NCBI RefSeq assembly: GCF_024753255.1
Contig: NZ_JANUHA010000017.1
Span: 62,001 to 126,000 of the forward strand
Reading direction: 5' to 3'
Source of the DNA: Massilia agri
GTDB lineage: Bacteria; Pseudomonadota; Gammaproteobacteria; Burkholderiales; Burkholderiaceae_D
DNA length: 64,000 bases
Positions 16,306 through 25,320 of the stretch are shown here, in pieces (within the stretch, counting starts at the first letter, position 1; each line of letters begins with the position of its first letter). The notes below the pieces were generated by a model, which searched no databases, was not told the DNA's origin, and saw only the letters and a program-made list of their open reading frames with translations. The translations under genes and the position numbers were made by a program.

Positions 16306-17166
16306 ATGAAAGAAGCCCAGTATATGCATGGCTCGCTTCAACACGTCGAGCGCATCGCCGCCTTCTCCGATGGCGACGCCGGTGGCAATCCTGCCGGCGT
16401 CTGGATCGGCGACACCTTGCCGCCGGATGCGGAGATGGCGGCCGTCGCGCATGCGGTCGGCTTCTCCGAAACCGCCTTCGCGGCGCCGCAAGGCGAGGGC
16501 TGGCGGGTGCGCTATTTTTCGCCCGAATCCGAAGTCGCCTTCTGCGGCCACGCCACCATCGCCCTGGGCGCCGCGCTGGCCCGCCGCTTCGGCGACGGCC
16601 GCTTCGATCTGACGCTGAACGCGGCGCAGATCTCGGTCGAAGGGCGCAAGGAAGGCGAGCGTGTCGCCGCCAGCCTGCAGTCGCCGCCGACCCGGAGCAG
16701 CCCGGCCCCCGCCGCCCTGGTCGATGCGGCGCTGGCCCTGTTCGGCTACACGCAGGCCGATCTCGACGTGCGCATTCCGCCGGCGATCGCCCATGGCGGC
16801 AACGACCACCTGGTGCTGGCCCTCAATAGCCGCGAGCTGCTTTCGCGCATGCACTACGAACTCGAAGCCGGACGCCGCCTGATGAACGGGCACGGCCTGG
16901 TGACCATCGTGCTGGCCTGGGCCGAGACGCCGCAGCGCTTCCATACGCGCAACCCCTTCGCTTCCGGTGGCGTGCTGGAAGACCCGGCCACCGGCGCCGG
17001 CACCGCCGCCTTCGCCGGCTACCTGCGCGACATCCAGTGGCCGCACGGCGGACGGATCGAGGTGGTGCAGGGCGAGGACATGGGCATGCGCTCGCGCCTG
17101 ACGGCCGAGTTCGGCGACGAGCCGGGCAGCTCGATCCGCGTTTCCGGGAGCGCGCGCACCATGTAG
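16306..17166 (+). CDS. PhzF-family isomerase
   Basis: 286 residues with two similar halves as in PhzF/diaminopimelate-epimerase-fold proteins. GNPAGVW opens the first half and GFSETAF carries the candidate catalytic glutamate (Glu55). FCGHATIALGAAL and EDPATGAGTAAFAGYL are the paired glycine-rich motifs of the two halves. Characterised PhzF acts in phenazine synthesis, but most relatives, like E. coli YddE, have no known substrate and no phenazine genes are seen here. Stand-alone gene. Confidence 0.88.
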   Translation: MKEAQYMHGSLQHVERIAAFSDGDAGGNPAGVWIGDTLPPDAEMAAVAHAVGFSETAFAAPQGEGWRVRYFSPESEVAFCGHATIALGAALARRFGDGRFDLTLNAAQISVEGRKEGERVAASLQSPPTRSSPAPAALVDAALALFGYTQADLDVRIPPAIAHGGNDHLVLALNSRELLSRMHYELEAGRRLMNGHGLVTIVLAWAETPQRFHTRNPFASGGVLEDPATGAGTAAFAGYLRDIQWPHGGRIEVVQGEDMGMRSRLTAEFGDEPGSSIRVSGSARTM

Positions 17167-17400
17167 GTCGGTGCATGAGCGGATGGGTCGCAGCGCCTGC
17201 GGCCCGTCCGACACCGACTCAGGACTGTGGCGAGATTGTTACGTACGACCGTCCTATGGTTGTAGGAATAGTCTTGCAGTCCGTGTAGGACAAATAGAAG
17301 GCAAAAAGTACTCCTGCTCAGCAGTTAGAATATTTCTGAGCGGATTGATAATTTGAAGCAGGCAAGTTTTGTTTCACAATTTCAATCCAGGAGTTTCACC

Positions 17401-18198
17401 ATGTCGTTGTTCGACCCAGTCGTTTCCACTCCCTCCAGCGCCGCGGCGCCCGCCGCACGCCAGGAGCGCGAGGCGCGCGCGGCTGGCCGCAATGTCGAGC
17501 GTCTGCCTTTCACCATCCGCCGCGTCGAGACCGAGTCCGACCTGCTGAAGGCCGTGCGCATCCGCCATGCCGCCTATGCCCGCCACGTGCCCGAATTCGC
17601 ACGTACGCTGCTGCATCCGGAGGCCGCCGACTACGACGACGACACCATCGTGCTGCTGGCCGAGTCCAAGCTGGACGGATCGCCGCTGGGCAGCACCCGC
17701 ATCCGCACCAACCTGCATCGCCCGCTCGGCGTCGAGGAATCGATCGTGCTGCCGGAATGGCTGCAGGGCCGCCGCCTGGTCGAGGCCACCCGCCTGGGCA
17801 TCGATGAGGGCCGTGTCGGACGCGTGGTCAAAATGGCACTGATCAAAGCCTGTTTCATGTATTGCGAAGACAACGCCATCGACTTCTCGGTTGCCACGGG
17901 CCGCCCGCCGGTGGACCGCCAGTACGAGCAACTGCTGTTCGCCGACGTGTTCCCGGAGCAGGGCCCGGTCCCGCTGCGCCATGTCGGCAACATCCCGCAC
18001 CGCGTGATGGCCTTCGAGATCGCGAGCTTCGAACAGCGCTACCGCGATGCGCGCCATCCCTTGCTGAATTTCTTCTTCAACACGCACCATCCGGACATCG
18101 ACATCGGCCCGGCCGCGCCGCCGCCAGCCCTGGTACTAGCTCGTACTAAAATCGCGCAGTACTCACCGTTGTTGCCGCGCGAATTCGCGGCTGCCTGA
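17401..18198 (+). CDS. FeeM-like N-acyl amino acid synthase (GNAT fold)
   Basis: 265 residues from MSLFDPVVST, preceded by CAGGAG. Residues about 38-235 form the acyltransferase core: FTIRRVETESDLLKAVRIRH, HPEAADYDDDTIVLLAES, GSTRIRTNLH, VEATRLGI and RVVKMALIKACFMYC. These fit the FeeM/PEP-CTERM-associated acyltransferase branch that uses acyl-ACP to N-acylate amino acids such as tyrosine. Products would be long-chain N-acyl amino acids, surfactant- or signal-like lipids. A 234-bp gap upstream contains two TGTAGGA motifs (near 17270 and 17285) but no further gene. Activity is inferred from the family. Confidence 0.75.
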   Translation: MSLFDPVVSTPSSAAAPAARQEREARAAGRNVERLPFTIRRVETESDLLKAVRIRHAAYARHVPEFARTLLHPEAADYDDDTIVLLAESKLDGSPLGSTRIRTNLHRPLGVEESIVLPEWLQGRRLVEATRLGIDEGRVGRVVKMALIKACFMYCEDNAIDFSVATGRPPVDRQYEQLLFADVFPEQGPVPLRHVGNIPHRVMAFEIASFEQRYRDARHPLLNFFFNTHHPDIDIGPAAPPPALVLARTKIAQYSPLLPREFAAA

Positions 18199-18294
18199 GC
18201 AGTTATTGCATGACGGCATCAATGTAAGCCTGTATCCTTGCGCTTTGAGCCGGCGCCCGAACGGCACCGGCATTCGCTCGCATCGATATAGCTT

Positions 18295-21243
18295 ATGCCC
18301 ATCCCAACACCGCAACGTCGTTCTTCGCTCCTGGCCGCCGCGCACGCGGCCGTGGAGCGGGTGTTGAAGTTGTTTTCGTATTACCTGATCCCGCTCGGGA
18401 TCGGCCTCGTTTCCTTCATCGCCCTGGTCTTCTGGAACGACCAGTACCGCACCAGCGGCGACGTGCCGCTGTCGATGCACGTCGCCGTGCAGACCGAAGA
18501 GGCGCTCGATCCGCGCGGCGCGCTCGCGCGCGTGCAGGCCGCGGGCCTGGTCACCGGCCATGACACCCACCTGTCCGAAGCGCCGGTCTGGTTCGCTGTC
18601 GAACCGATGCCGCGCAGCGGCGCCCAGGTGATCGAGTTCCCGTCGCGCCATGCCCTCGACGTGGCCTGCTGGGACGCCGTCAGCCTGGCTCCGCTGGGCA
18701 ATGCCGTGCGCGGCGCCGGCGCCGGCTTCATCGAAGGCTCCAAGGCCGGCTTCGCATTGCGCATGGCGCCCATGCCGTCCGAGCTGCTGTGCCGCGCCAA
18801 CTTCGCCGGCCCCGCGCGCCTGACGGTGCTGCAGTGGCCGGCCGACCAGTACGCGCTGTCGGTCGAGCAGTACCATCGCAAGTCCGGCCTGCTCGATGGC
18901 GGCATGGTGGTGCTGGCCCTGTTCATCCTGATCACCGCCCTGATCAACCGCCAGCCCCTGTACGTGCTGTTCGCCGGCTGGCTGGTCCTGAATCTGCGCG
19001 TGGCCGCGCTCTCGGCGGGCTGGGACATCCAGTGGCTGGGCCAGACCATACCAAGCGACTGGCTGCTGCGCAGCCGCTCGATCGGCATCACCCTGTACGG
19101 CATCGCCACCTTGACGCTGTACCAGGCGCTCCTGAAAGACCATATCGCGGCGCTGCGCTACGTGCTGCCTTTCCGCATCATGCAGTGGCTGTGCATGCCG
19201 ATGCTGGCGGCCGCCATCCTGCTGCCCTACGGCGTCTACCTGCCGCTGTTGTGGGTGATCTGCACCTGCTGCTTCTCGGTGATGACGGTGGGCCTGTTCA
19301 AGATCATCGTCGAATCGCGCAACCGCGTTGCCGCGTGGTTCGCGGCCTCCTTCGTGGTCAGCTTCCTGGCGACCATCGCCGAAGTCGCGTCGGCGGCGCT
19401 GGGCATGCGCGAGCTGCTCGGCATCATCAACAGCGTCACGGCCGCGCTGGCCTCGAGCCTGCTGGCCGCGCTGGCCGTGGCCGAACAGATGCGCAGCGAG
19501 ACCGAGCAGCGCGAAGCGGCCCAGCAGGAGCTGGAGCACGCCTACCAGGCCATGCCGGTGGGTCTCTTCACGCTCGACATGTACGGGCACTTCCTGAGCG
19601 TCAATCCGGCCCTGCAGAAGATGCTGGGCATCTCGAGCTTCAATGCCGGCCGCACCGCCTGGCGCCAGTTCTTCACCGAGAGCACCTGGACCGAGCTGCA
19701 CGAGCAGGTGCACACCCAGGCCGAGGCCGAGATGGAACTGGCCAGCCGCGACGGCAGCCAGCGCTTCCTGGTGTCGGCGACCCTGGCGCGCTCGCGCATC
19801 GAAGGGGTGCTGCAGGACACCACCGAAAAACACAAGGCCACCGAGCAGCTGCAGTTCATGGCCAACAACGACCCGCTCACCAAGGTCTTCAACCGCCGCG
19901 GCATCGAGCAGGAATTCCAGCTCGCCGCAGCGGGCCTGGCGGCCGGGCGCCCGATGGCGCTGGCCTACGTCGACCTCGACCGCTTCAAGCTGATCAACGA
20001 CCTGTTCGGCCACGCGGCCGGCGACGAGGTGCTCAAGCAGGTGTGCGAGCGCATGGCCACCATGCTGGCCGGCGGCCAGCAGATCGGCCGCGTGGGCGGC
20101 GACGAATTCGTGATCCTGATGCCGGAGACGGCCATCCCGCTGGCCTCGATCATCTGCCGCGGCATCGTCGACCGCCTCGGCAGCACGCCCTACCGCGTGG
20201 GCGACAAGGCCTTCCACGTGCGCGGCTCGGTCGGCCTGATCGAAGTCGAACCCAGCATTGCCATGAAGGATGCCATCTCGACCGCCGACCGCGCCTGCCG
20301 CGAAGCCAAGACGGGGCAGGGCGACGGCCTGGTGGTCTACGAGCGCGGCGCCGAAGCCTTCCGCCAGCGCGCGGCGGAACTGGACATGGTGGCGCGCCTG
20401 TCCGGTCCCAATGCGACCGATTGCCTGCTGCTGGAAATGCAGCCGATCATGTCGCTCGGCCACCCGCGCGAATCGCTGAACTTCGAAGTGCTGCTGCGCA
20501 TGCGCGAGCCGGACGGCCGCATCGTGCCGGCCGGCGCCGTGATCGCCGCCGCCGAGAAGAGCGGCCGCGCGAGCGTGATCGACCGCTGGGTGATGAACAC
20601 GACCCTGTCCTGGATCGCCGAGCATGCCGAGCAGCTGGGCAATACCCGCTTCGTGTGCATGAACCTGTCGGGCGCCTCCCTCAACGACGAGCGCTTCGTG
20701 CAGGACACCTTCGAGATCCTCGGGCGCTTCGTGCATGTGGCGAGCCGCCTCTGCCTCGAGATCACCGAGAGCGTGGCCCTGCACGACCTCGACAACACGC
20801 GCCGCTTCATCGACCAGGCGCGCAGCTTCGGCGTGAAGGTTGCGCTGGACGACTTCGGCGCCGGCTACACCTCCTTCTCTTACCTGAAGGAATTGCCGGC
20901 CGACGTGCTCAAGATCGATGGGAACTTCATCAAGAACATCAACGCCCACCCGGCCAATGTGGCGATCGTCGAGGCGATCGTCAGCCTGGCCGGCAACCTG
21001 GGCATGAAGACCATCGCGGAATGGGCCGAAGATGCCGCCACCGTGCAGACGCTGTCGGAGATCGGCGTGGACTATGTGCAGGGCTGGGCGGTGGCGCGTT
21101 CGCTGCCGCCAGAGCGCATCCTGGAGGCGCGTTCGGCTGCGGATTTCATTACGGATCCGGCGGTGCAGGAACTGGTGAAGGTGCTGGGCACGCCGATGAC
21201 GCCGCACCTGGCGAGCGTGCAGAAGATTCGCGATCTGTTCTGA
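18295..21243 (+). CDS. Seven-TM PAS-GGDEF-EAL protein
   Basis: 982 residues. An N-terminal TM helix (about 23-43) and a periplasmic domain are followed by about seven TM helices (about 200-405), a PAS domain (about 420-525), GGDEF (about 535-690) and EAL (about 710-965). The GGDEF motif is intact (RVGGDEFVIL) but lacks the RxxD inhibitory site five residues upstream. The EAL motif reads EVL, and the other phosphodiesterase landmarks are present: LEITES, DDFGAGYTS, LKIDGNF, GWAVARS. It may make, degrade or switch cyclic di-GMP. It starts 96 bp after the FeeM-like gene on the same strand. Confidence 0.9.
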   Translation: MPIPTPQRRSSLLAAAHAAVERVLKLFSYYLIPLGIGLVSFIALVFWNDQYRTSGDVPLSMHVAVQTEEALDPRGALARVQAAGLVTGHDTHLSEAPVWFAVEPMPRSGAQVIEFPSRHALDVACWDAVSLAPLGNAVRGAGAGFIEGSKAGFALRMAPMPSELLCRANFAGPARLTVLQWPADQYALSVEQYHRKSGLLDGGMVVLALFILITALINRQPLYVLFAGWLVLNLRVAALSAGWDIQWLGQTIPSDWLLRSRSIGITLYGIATLTLYQALLKDHIAALRYVLPFRIMQWLCMPMLAAAILLPYGVYLPLLWVICTCCFSVMTVGLFKIIVESRNRVAAWFAASFVVSFLATIAEVASAALGMRELLGIINSVTAALASSLLAALAVAEQMRSETEQREAAQQELEHAYQAMPVGLFTLDMYGHFLSVNPALQKMLGISSFNAGRTAWRQFFTESTWTELHEQVHTQAEAEMELASRDGSQRFLVSATLARSRIEGVLQDTTEKHKATEQLQFMANNDPLTKVFNRRGIEQEFQLAAAGLAAGRPMALAYVDLDRFKLINDLFGHAAGDEVLKQVCERMATMLAGGQQIGRVGGDEFVILMPETAIPLASIICRGIVDRLGSTPYRVGDKAFHVRGSVGLIEVEPSIAMKDAISTADRACREAKTGQGDGLVVYERGAEAFRQRAAELDMVARLSGPNATDCLLLEMQPIMSLGHPRESLNFEVLLRMREPDGRIVPAGAVIAAAEKSGRASVIDRWVMNTTLSWIAEHAEQLGNTRFVCMNLSGASLNDERFVQDTFEILGRFVHVASRLCLEITESVALHDLDNTRRFIDQARSFGVKVALDDFGAGYTSFSYLKELPADVLKIDGNFIKNINAHPANVAIVEAIVSLAGNLGMKTIAEWAEDAATVQTLSEIGVDYVQGWAVARSLPPERILEARSAADFITDPAVQELVKVLGTPMTPHLASVQKIRDLF

Positions 21244-21276
21244 TGCGCGCTCACGCAGCCTCGGCCGGATAGATCT

Positions 21277-21654
21277 TCAATCCAGGGTCGCAAGCGTCTG
21301 CTTGCCGCCTGCATCCATCAACAGGAAATTGGCCCTGGCGGCCTTCAGGGTCGCGACATCACGCGTCAAGGGCTTGGCCTTGGCCCGTGGCGCCATCACG
21401 CGCCTTTGCGCGGGCGGAGGCGGCAGCACGCTGTGCTCGACGGCCAGCGGATAGGGTTGCACGCGGTTGGCTCCTTCATCGGCCGGCATGCTGGCCAGGC
21501 GCACCGTGGAGGCGCCGCCGTCGCAGGGCTGGTCGGTCAGGGTGACCCGCCCGAGGCCGTCCACGCACTTGACGATGTCGGTGCCGGCGTAGGTTGCGGG
21601 GGCCGATGAGGCAAGGGCCGCGCAAAGAATGCTGAGGCAGAGATGACGCTTCAT
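21277..21654 (-). CDS. Small secreted DUF4124-like protein
   Basis: 125 residues with a clear signal peptide (MKRHLCLSILCAALASSAPATYA). The segment IVKCVDGLGRVTLTDQPCDGG matches the DUF4124 pattern of a short beta fold with two cysteines. The rest is Pro/Ala-rich. It starts after an AAAGGAG ribosome site. Expected in the periplasm; function unknown. It is convergent with the GGDEF-EAL gene. Confidence 0.7.
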   Translation of the reverse strand: MKRHLCLSILCAALASSAPATYAGTDIVKCVDGLGRVTLTDQPCDGGASTVRLASMPADEGANRVQPYPLAVEHSVLPPPPAQRRVMAPRAKAKPLTRDVATLKAARANFLLMDAGGKQTLATLD

Positions 21655-21749
21655 GGTCGACTCCTTTTCTGGAGCCTCCAGTGTCCGCGTCTGTCTTACA
21701 ATGCTCTGTTCGCTGCCTCACGTGTGCGCGGCATGCATTCAAGAATCTC

Positions 21750-22124
21750 TCAGCCGTTCGGCTGTTCCGCCACCAGCTGCACTTCCACCAGGCAACCGTA
21801 ATGCAGGGCCGGCACCGGAACGACCGCCCGCGCCGGCCGGTGTGCGCCGAACACGGCCGCATACGCGGCATTGAAGGCCGGCCAGTGCTCGACCCCGGCC
21901 AGGTAGGCCGTGCACTGCACCACGTCATGCAAGCCGCAGCCCGCCGCGCGCAGGATCTGCTCGCATTGCGCGAATACCGATGCGCACTGCGCCTCGAAAG
22001 AGGTGTCAGGCAGGTCGCGTGCCGGCAGCACGCCCGACACGAAGACCAGGCCGCCGCGCGTGACGACGGCCTGCGAGTAATGGCCGGCGGGTAATGGCAG
22101 GCCGGGCGCCTGGACGAACTCCAT
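21750..22124 (-). CDS. RidA-family enamine/imine deaminase, coupled to threonine dehydratase
   Basis: 124 residues covering the full RidA/YjgF trimer subunit: YSQAVVTRGGLVFVSGVLP at the start, CEQILRAAGCGLHDVVQCTAYL in the middle and ARAVVPVPALHYGCLVEVQL at the end. The arginine of the RAVVPV segment is in the position of the substrate-binding Arg of active RidA. Its ATG shares one base with the stop of the dehydratase gene (TGATG), so it should be translated from the same mRNA. RidA hydrolyses the reactive 2-aminoacrylate or 2-aminocrotonate released by such enzymes. Confidence 0.88.
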   Translation of the reverse strand: MEFVQAPGLPLPAGHYSQAVVTRGGLVFVSGVLPARDLPDTSFEAQCASVFAQCEQILRAAGCGLHDVVQCTAYLAGVEHWPAFNAAYAAVFGAHRPARAVVPVPALHYGCLVEVQLVAEQPNG

Positions 22125-23098
22125 CAGGCTTGCGCGCCGGACACCAGCTCGGCGAAGCGCGACAGGTCGACGTTGCCGCCGGAGATCAGGATGCCGACGC
22201 GCTTGCCCTTGACGTCCACCACGCCGTGCAGGGCCGCGGCCGCGCCGAGGCAGCCGGTCGGCTCGACGATCATCTTCATGCGCTCGGCAAAGAAGGCCAT
22301 GGTCTGCACCAGCTGGGTGTCGGTCACAAGGACGATGTCGTCTACCGCGCGGCGAATCACCTCGAAATTGTGCTCGCCGATATGGGTCACCATGGCGCCG
22401 TCGGCGATGGTCTTGGGCACCGCGATGTGCACGATTTCCCCTTTGCGCAGCGACTGCTGGCCGTCGTTGCCGGCTTCCGGCTCGACGCCGATCACCTTGC
22501 AGTCCGGGGCCAGGGCGCGCGCCGCCAGCGCAGAGCCGGCCAGCAGGCCGCCGCCGCCCAGGCAAACCAGCAGGATGTCGAGCGGCCCGGTCTCCTCGAA
22601 CAGTTCCTTGGCCGCCGTGCCCTGTCCGGCGATCACGTCCGGGTGGTCGTAGGGCGGAATCAGGGTCATGCCGCGCTCTTCCGACAAGCGGCGGCCGATC
22701 TCTTCGCGGTTCTCGGTATAGCGGTCGTAGGTGATGACTTCGCCGCCGTACTCCCTGGTCGCCTTGACCTTCAGGGCCGGCGCGTCGTGCGGCATGATGA
22801 TGGTCGACTTGATGCCGGCCAGCCTGGCCGACAGGGCGATCGCCTGCGCGTGATTGCCCGAGGAGAAGGTCAGCACGCCGGCCGCGCGCTGGGCGTCGTC
22901 GAACTTCGCGATCGCGTTATAGGCGCCGCGGAATTTGAAGGCGCCCATGCGCTGGTAGTTCTCGCACTTGAAGAACAGCTCGCCGCCGCTGATGCGGTTG
23001 GCCGTGGTCGAGGTCAGCACCGGCGTGCGGTGCGCCGCGCCCTTCAGGCGCTCGGCGGCCAGTTCGATGTCATGGTAGGTGGGGGCGGTGACGGTCAT
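22124..23098 (-). CDS. Threonine/serine dehydratase-type PLP enzyme
   Basis: 324 residues, the length of catabolic or hydroxyaspartate-type dehydratases without the C-terminal ACT domain of biosynthetic IlvA. FKFRGAYNAI contains the PLP lysine; SSGNHAQAIAL and the GGGGLLAG loop bind the cofactor phosphate; SGGNVDL is the C-terminal signature. It should deaminate L-threonine, L-serine or 3-hydroxyaspartate. Translational coupling with RidA fits release of an enamine product. The substrate is not resolved by sequence. Confidence 0.88.
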   Translation of the reverse strand: MTVTAPTYHDIELAAERLKGAAHRTPVLTSTTANRISGGELFFKCENYQRMGAFKFRGAYNAIAKFDDAQRAAGVLTFSSGNHAQAIALSARLAGIKSTIIMPHDAPALKVKATREYGGEVITYDRYTENREEIGRRLSEERGMTLIPPYDHPDVIAGQGTAAKELFEETGPLDILLVCLGGGGLLAGSALAARALAPDCKVIGVEPEAGNDGQQSLRKGEIVHIAVPKTIADGAMVTHIGEHNFEVIRRAVDDIVLVTDTQLVQTMAFFAERMKMIVEPTGCLGAAAALHGVVDVKGKRVGILISGGNVDLSRFAELVSGAQA

Positions 23099-23151
23099 GG
23101 CGCTCTCGGATGGGTCGAAAGCCGCCAGTATAGCGAATCGGGCCCCGCTCC

Positions 23152-23799
23152 TCAGCCGTTCATGCGCTGGAAGACCTCGCGCGCCGCCAGGCCGCCGCCG
23201 CCGATCAGGAGGCTGAAATAGAGGATGGTGAACAGGTTGCCGATGTGACCCAGCAGCACGCACACGCCGTCGCGCTGCAAGAGACCGATGGCGAGGAAGA
23301 GCAGGGCCACGGCCGGGAAGGTATTGCTGAAGGGGATCAGCCCGAAGGGCATCATCAGGAGCACCGCGCCCAGCACCAGGGCCGCGTCGTTCAGGTACTG
23401 GATCGGTCCCTTGGCCACCAGCCACTGGATGCGGTTGGGGCGGCTGACCTTTTCGATCTTCACCATCCAGGGCAGGGCCTTGCGCAGCAGGGGACGCAGC
23501 TTGCGGGTGCCGATCACGCGGTGCTTCAGGCGCTCCGGCACCCATAGTTCGCGGCCGAACAGGCGCGAGAGGCCGATGAGCAGGATGGCCGCGCCGAACA
23601 CGGTGCTGACGCCCGGGATCGACACCGGGATCAGGAACACGAGGGTCAGCAGGCCCGCCAGGATCAGGAGGCCGTCCTTGCCGACCAGCTGGATCAGCTC
23701 GCTCAGGGTGATGCCGGTGCGCGGCAGGGAGCGCACCATGGCGCGGATCTTCTGGGACAGCGGGATATTGTCGAGGAACTGTTCTTGTTCGTGTTTCAT
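23152..23799 (-). CDS. ExoD-family membrane protein
   Basis: 215 residues from MKHEQEQFLDNIPLSQKI; the open frame extends into repeat copy 3, which is not coding. ITLSELIQLVGKDGLLILAG and PVSIPGVSTVFGAAILLIGL are characteristic of the ExoD family. About four to five TM helices are visible. ExoD of Sinorhizobium affects exopolysaccharide production and alkali tolerance; the molecular function is unknown. Single gene. Confidence 0.85.
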   Translation of the reverse strand: MKHEQEQFLDNIPLSQKIRAMVRSLPRTGITLSELIQLVGKDGLLILAGLLTLVFLIPVSIPGVSTVFGAAILLIGLSRLFGRELWVPERLKHRVIGTRKLRPLLRKALPWMVKIEKVSRPNRIQWLVAKGPIQYLNDAALVLGAVLLMMPFGLIPFSNTFPAVALLFLAIGLLQRDGVCVLLGHIGNLFTILYFSLLIGGGGLAAREVFQRMNG

Positions 23800-23817
23800 G
23801 ATCGAGGTACCGGGTTG

Positions 23818-23919
23818 GTAGGGTGGTCGGCTGTGCCGACCGCGCGTTCGACTCCCGGTCGAGCCGCTACTGCGCAGGCCGGAGCTGGACGCGCGGTCGG
23901 CGAAGCCGACCACCCTACG
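23818..23919. repeat. Dispersed intergenic inverted repeat, copy 3
   Basis: Starts GTAGGGTGGTCGGCTGTGCC and ends GGCGAAGCCGACCACCCTACG. Inner arms CCGCGCGTTCGA and GGACGCGCGG. It lies between the sensor kinase stop (23947) and the ExoD start (23799), both on the minus strand, so it follows the kinase gene and precedes exoD. Confidence 0.9.
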
Positions 23920-23946
23920 AGTTTACTATGTATTGATCGACTGGCC

Positions 23947-25320
23947 TCAGCCGGCAAGCGGCAGCGCGATCTGCAGCAAGAGGCCGCCGCCTTCGCGGTT
24001 GCTCACCGACAGTTCGGCGTTGTGGCGCGACAGCACGCGCTCGACGATGGCCAGGCCCAGGCCGGCGCCGTTGGCCTGTCCACGCGCGCTGTCCAGGCGC
24101 GTGAAGGGCTTGAGCAGCTGGGCGATCTGGTCTTCCGGCACGCCCACGCCGTGGTCGCCGATCTCGATGACGGCGCGCCGTCCGTGGCCGGTCGCTTTCA
24201 CGCGCAGGACGATGTCGATCTCGGTGATGTCCTGGCCAGGTGTCTTGCCGTACTTGCGCGCGTTCTCGATGATGTTGTTGACCACGCGCCGCAGGTCGGT
24301 CGCATTGCCCATCACATGGATGCCCGGCATCAGGTCGACCTGCACCCGCAGGTCGCGGATGCGGCCCGCTTCGCGCCCGACCTCGGACAGCATCTCCGAC
24401 AGGTTCACGGCGACGAAGGTGGCGGCGTCGGTCGGCTTGGCGAAGTCGAGGAACTGGCCGATGATGGCGTCCATCTGGTTGATGTCCGACTGCATGCCTT
24501 CGCGTGCATCCTGCGGCAGGTGCGCCATCTCGACTTCCAGCTGCATGCGCGCGAGCGGGGTGCGCAGGTCGTGCGAGATGCCCGCCAGGATGACGGCGCG
24601 GTCCTTCTCGACCTGGGCCAGGTCTTCGACCATCTGGTTGAAGCTGCGGTTCGCCTCGATGATCTCCTGCGAGCCCTTCTCGGGCAGCGGCGTCGGGCGT
24701 TCGCCCTTGGCGATCGCGCGCGCGGCCGCCGTCAGGCGCGCCAGCGGACGGTTCACCAACGAAGAAACAAACGCGGCCCCGACCAGCGACAGGAGGCCCA
24801 CCAGGGTCGCCCAGCCGAGCCACTGCACGCGCGTCAGGCCCGCCAGGCGCTCGCGCTCGAGCATCAGCCAGTATTCGTCTTCCTGGATGTTGAAGCTGAT
24901 GTAGAAGCCCGGCACGCCATTCACGCTGCTGGAGAAGCGGGTCTGCTTGCCCAGCCGCTCACGCACGGCGGTGGCGATGTCCGCCATCAGGGCCGTGTTG
25001 GGCGGCGGCTCGACCACGTCGTAGTCGTTCATCGTGAGGATGCGGATGCCCTCATTGGACACCAGTTCGAGCAGCAGCTCGCGGCGCAGGTCCGGCGCGG
25101 AGTGGGTGAGGGCGGCCCGGGTCAGGGTCACCACCGAGCCCACCAGTTCGGCCGTTTGCTGCACCTGTGGTCCGCGCTGGAACATATTGAGCATGCCGAT
25201 CCACGAGCCCATCGAGGCCGCGGTCAGCAGGGACATCAGGAGGAAGGTGCGCCAGAACAGACCGCTGCGGTACCAGGCGAAGCGCGCGGCGCGGCGCGCC
25301 GCGGAAAATGGTGCGAACAC
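23947..25320 (-). CDS. envZ: EnvZ-like osmosensor histidine kinase
   Basis: 457 residues from a GTG that shares one base with the ompR stop. TM1 is at about 23-43, a periplasmic domain follows, TM2 is at about 168-190, then HAMP. ILAGISHDLRTPLARMQLEV carries the phospho-accepting His. The ATPase domain has NNIIENARKYG (N box), IGDHGVGVP (G1) and GAGLGLAIVERV (G2). Partner of the upstream OmpR in one operon. In enterobacteria this system adjusts porins to osmolarity; target genes here are not visible. Confidence 0.92.
   Translation of the reverse strand: MFAPFSAARRAARFAWYRSGLFWRTFLLMSLLTAASMGSWIGMLNMFQRGPQVQQTAELVGSVVTLTRAALTHSAPDLRRELLLELVSNEGIRILTMNDYDVVEPPPNTALMADIATAVRERLGKQTRFSSSVNGVPGFYISFNIQEDEYWLMLERERLAGLTRVQWLGWATLVGLLSLVGAAFVSSLVNRPLARLTAAARAIAKGERPTPLPEKGSQEIIEANRSFNQMVEDLAQVEKDRAVILAGISHDLRTPLARMQLEVEMAHLPQDAREGMQSDINQMDAIIGQFLDFAKPTDAATFVAVNLSEMLSEVGREAGRIRDLRVQVDLMPGIHVMGNATDLRRVVNNIIENARKYGKTPGQDITEIDIVLRVKATGHGRRAVIEIGDHGVGVPEDQIAQLLKPFTRLDSARGQANGAGLGLAIVERVLSRHNAELSVSNREGGGLLLQIALPLAG

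Noticed and set aside
18163..21207. Open frame of about 1000 codons on the minus strand
   Set aside because: It is the antisense of the GGDEF-EAL gene. The codon use is the mirror of the coding strand, the translation is His/Arg/Ala/Gly-rich without any domain, and no ribosome site fits.
23800..23913. N-terminal extension of the ExoD protein
   Set aside because: The extra codons are the repeat element copy 3, which appears in non-coding places elsewhere.
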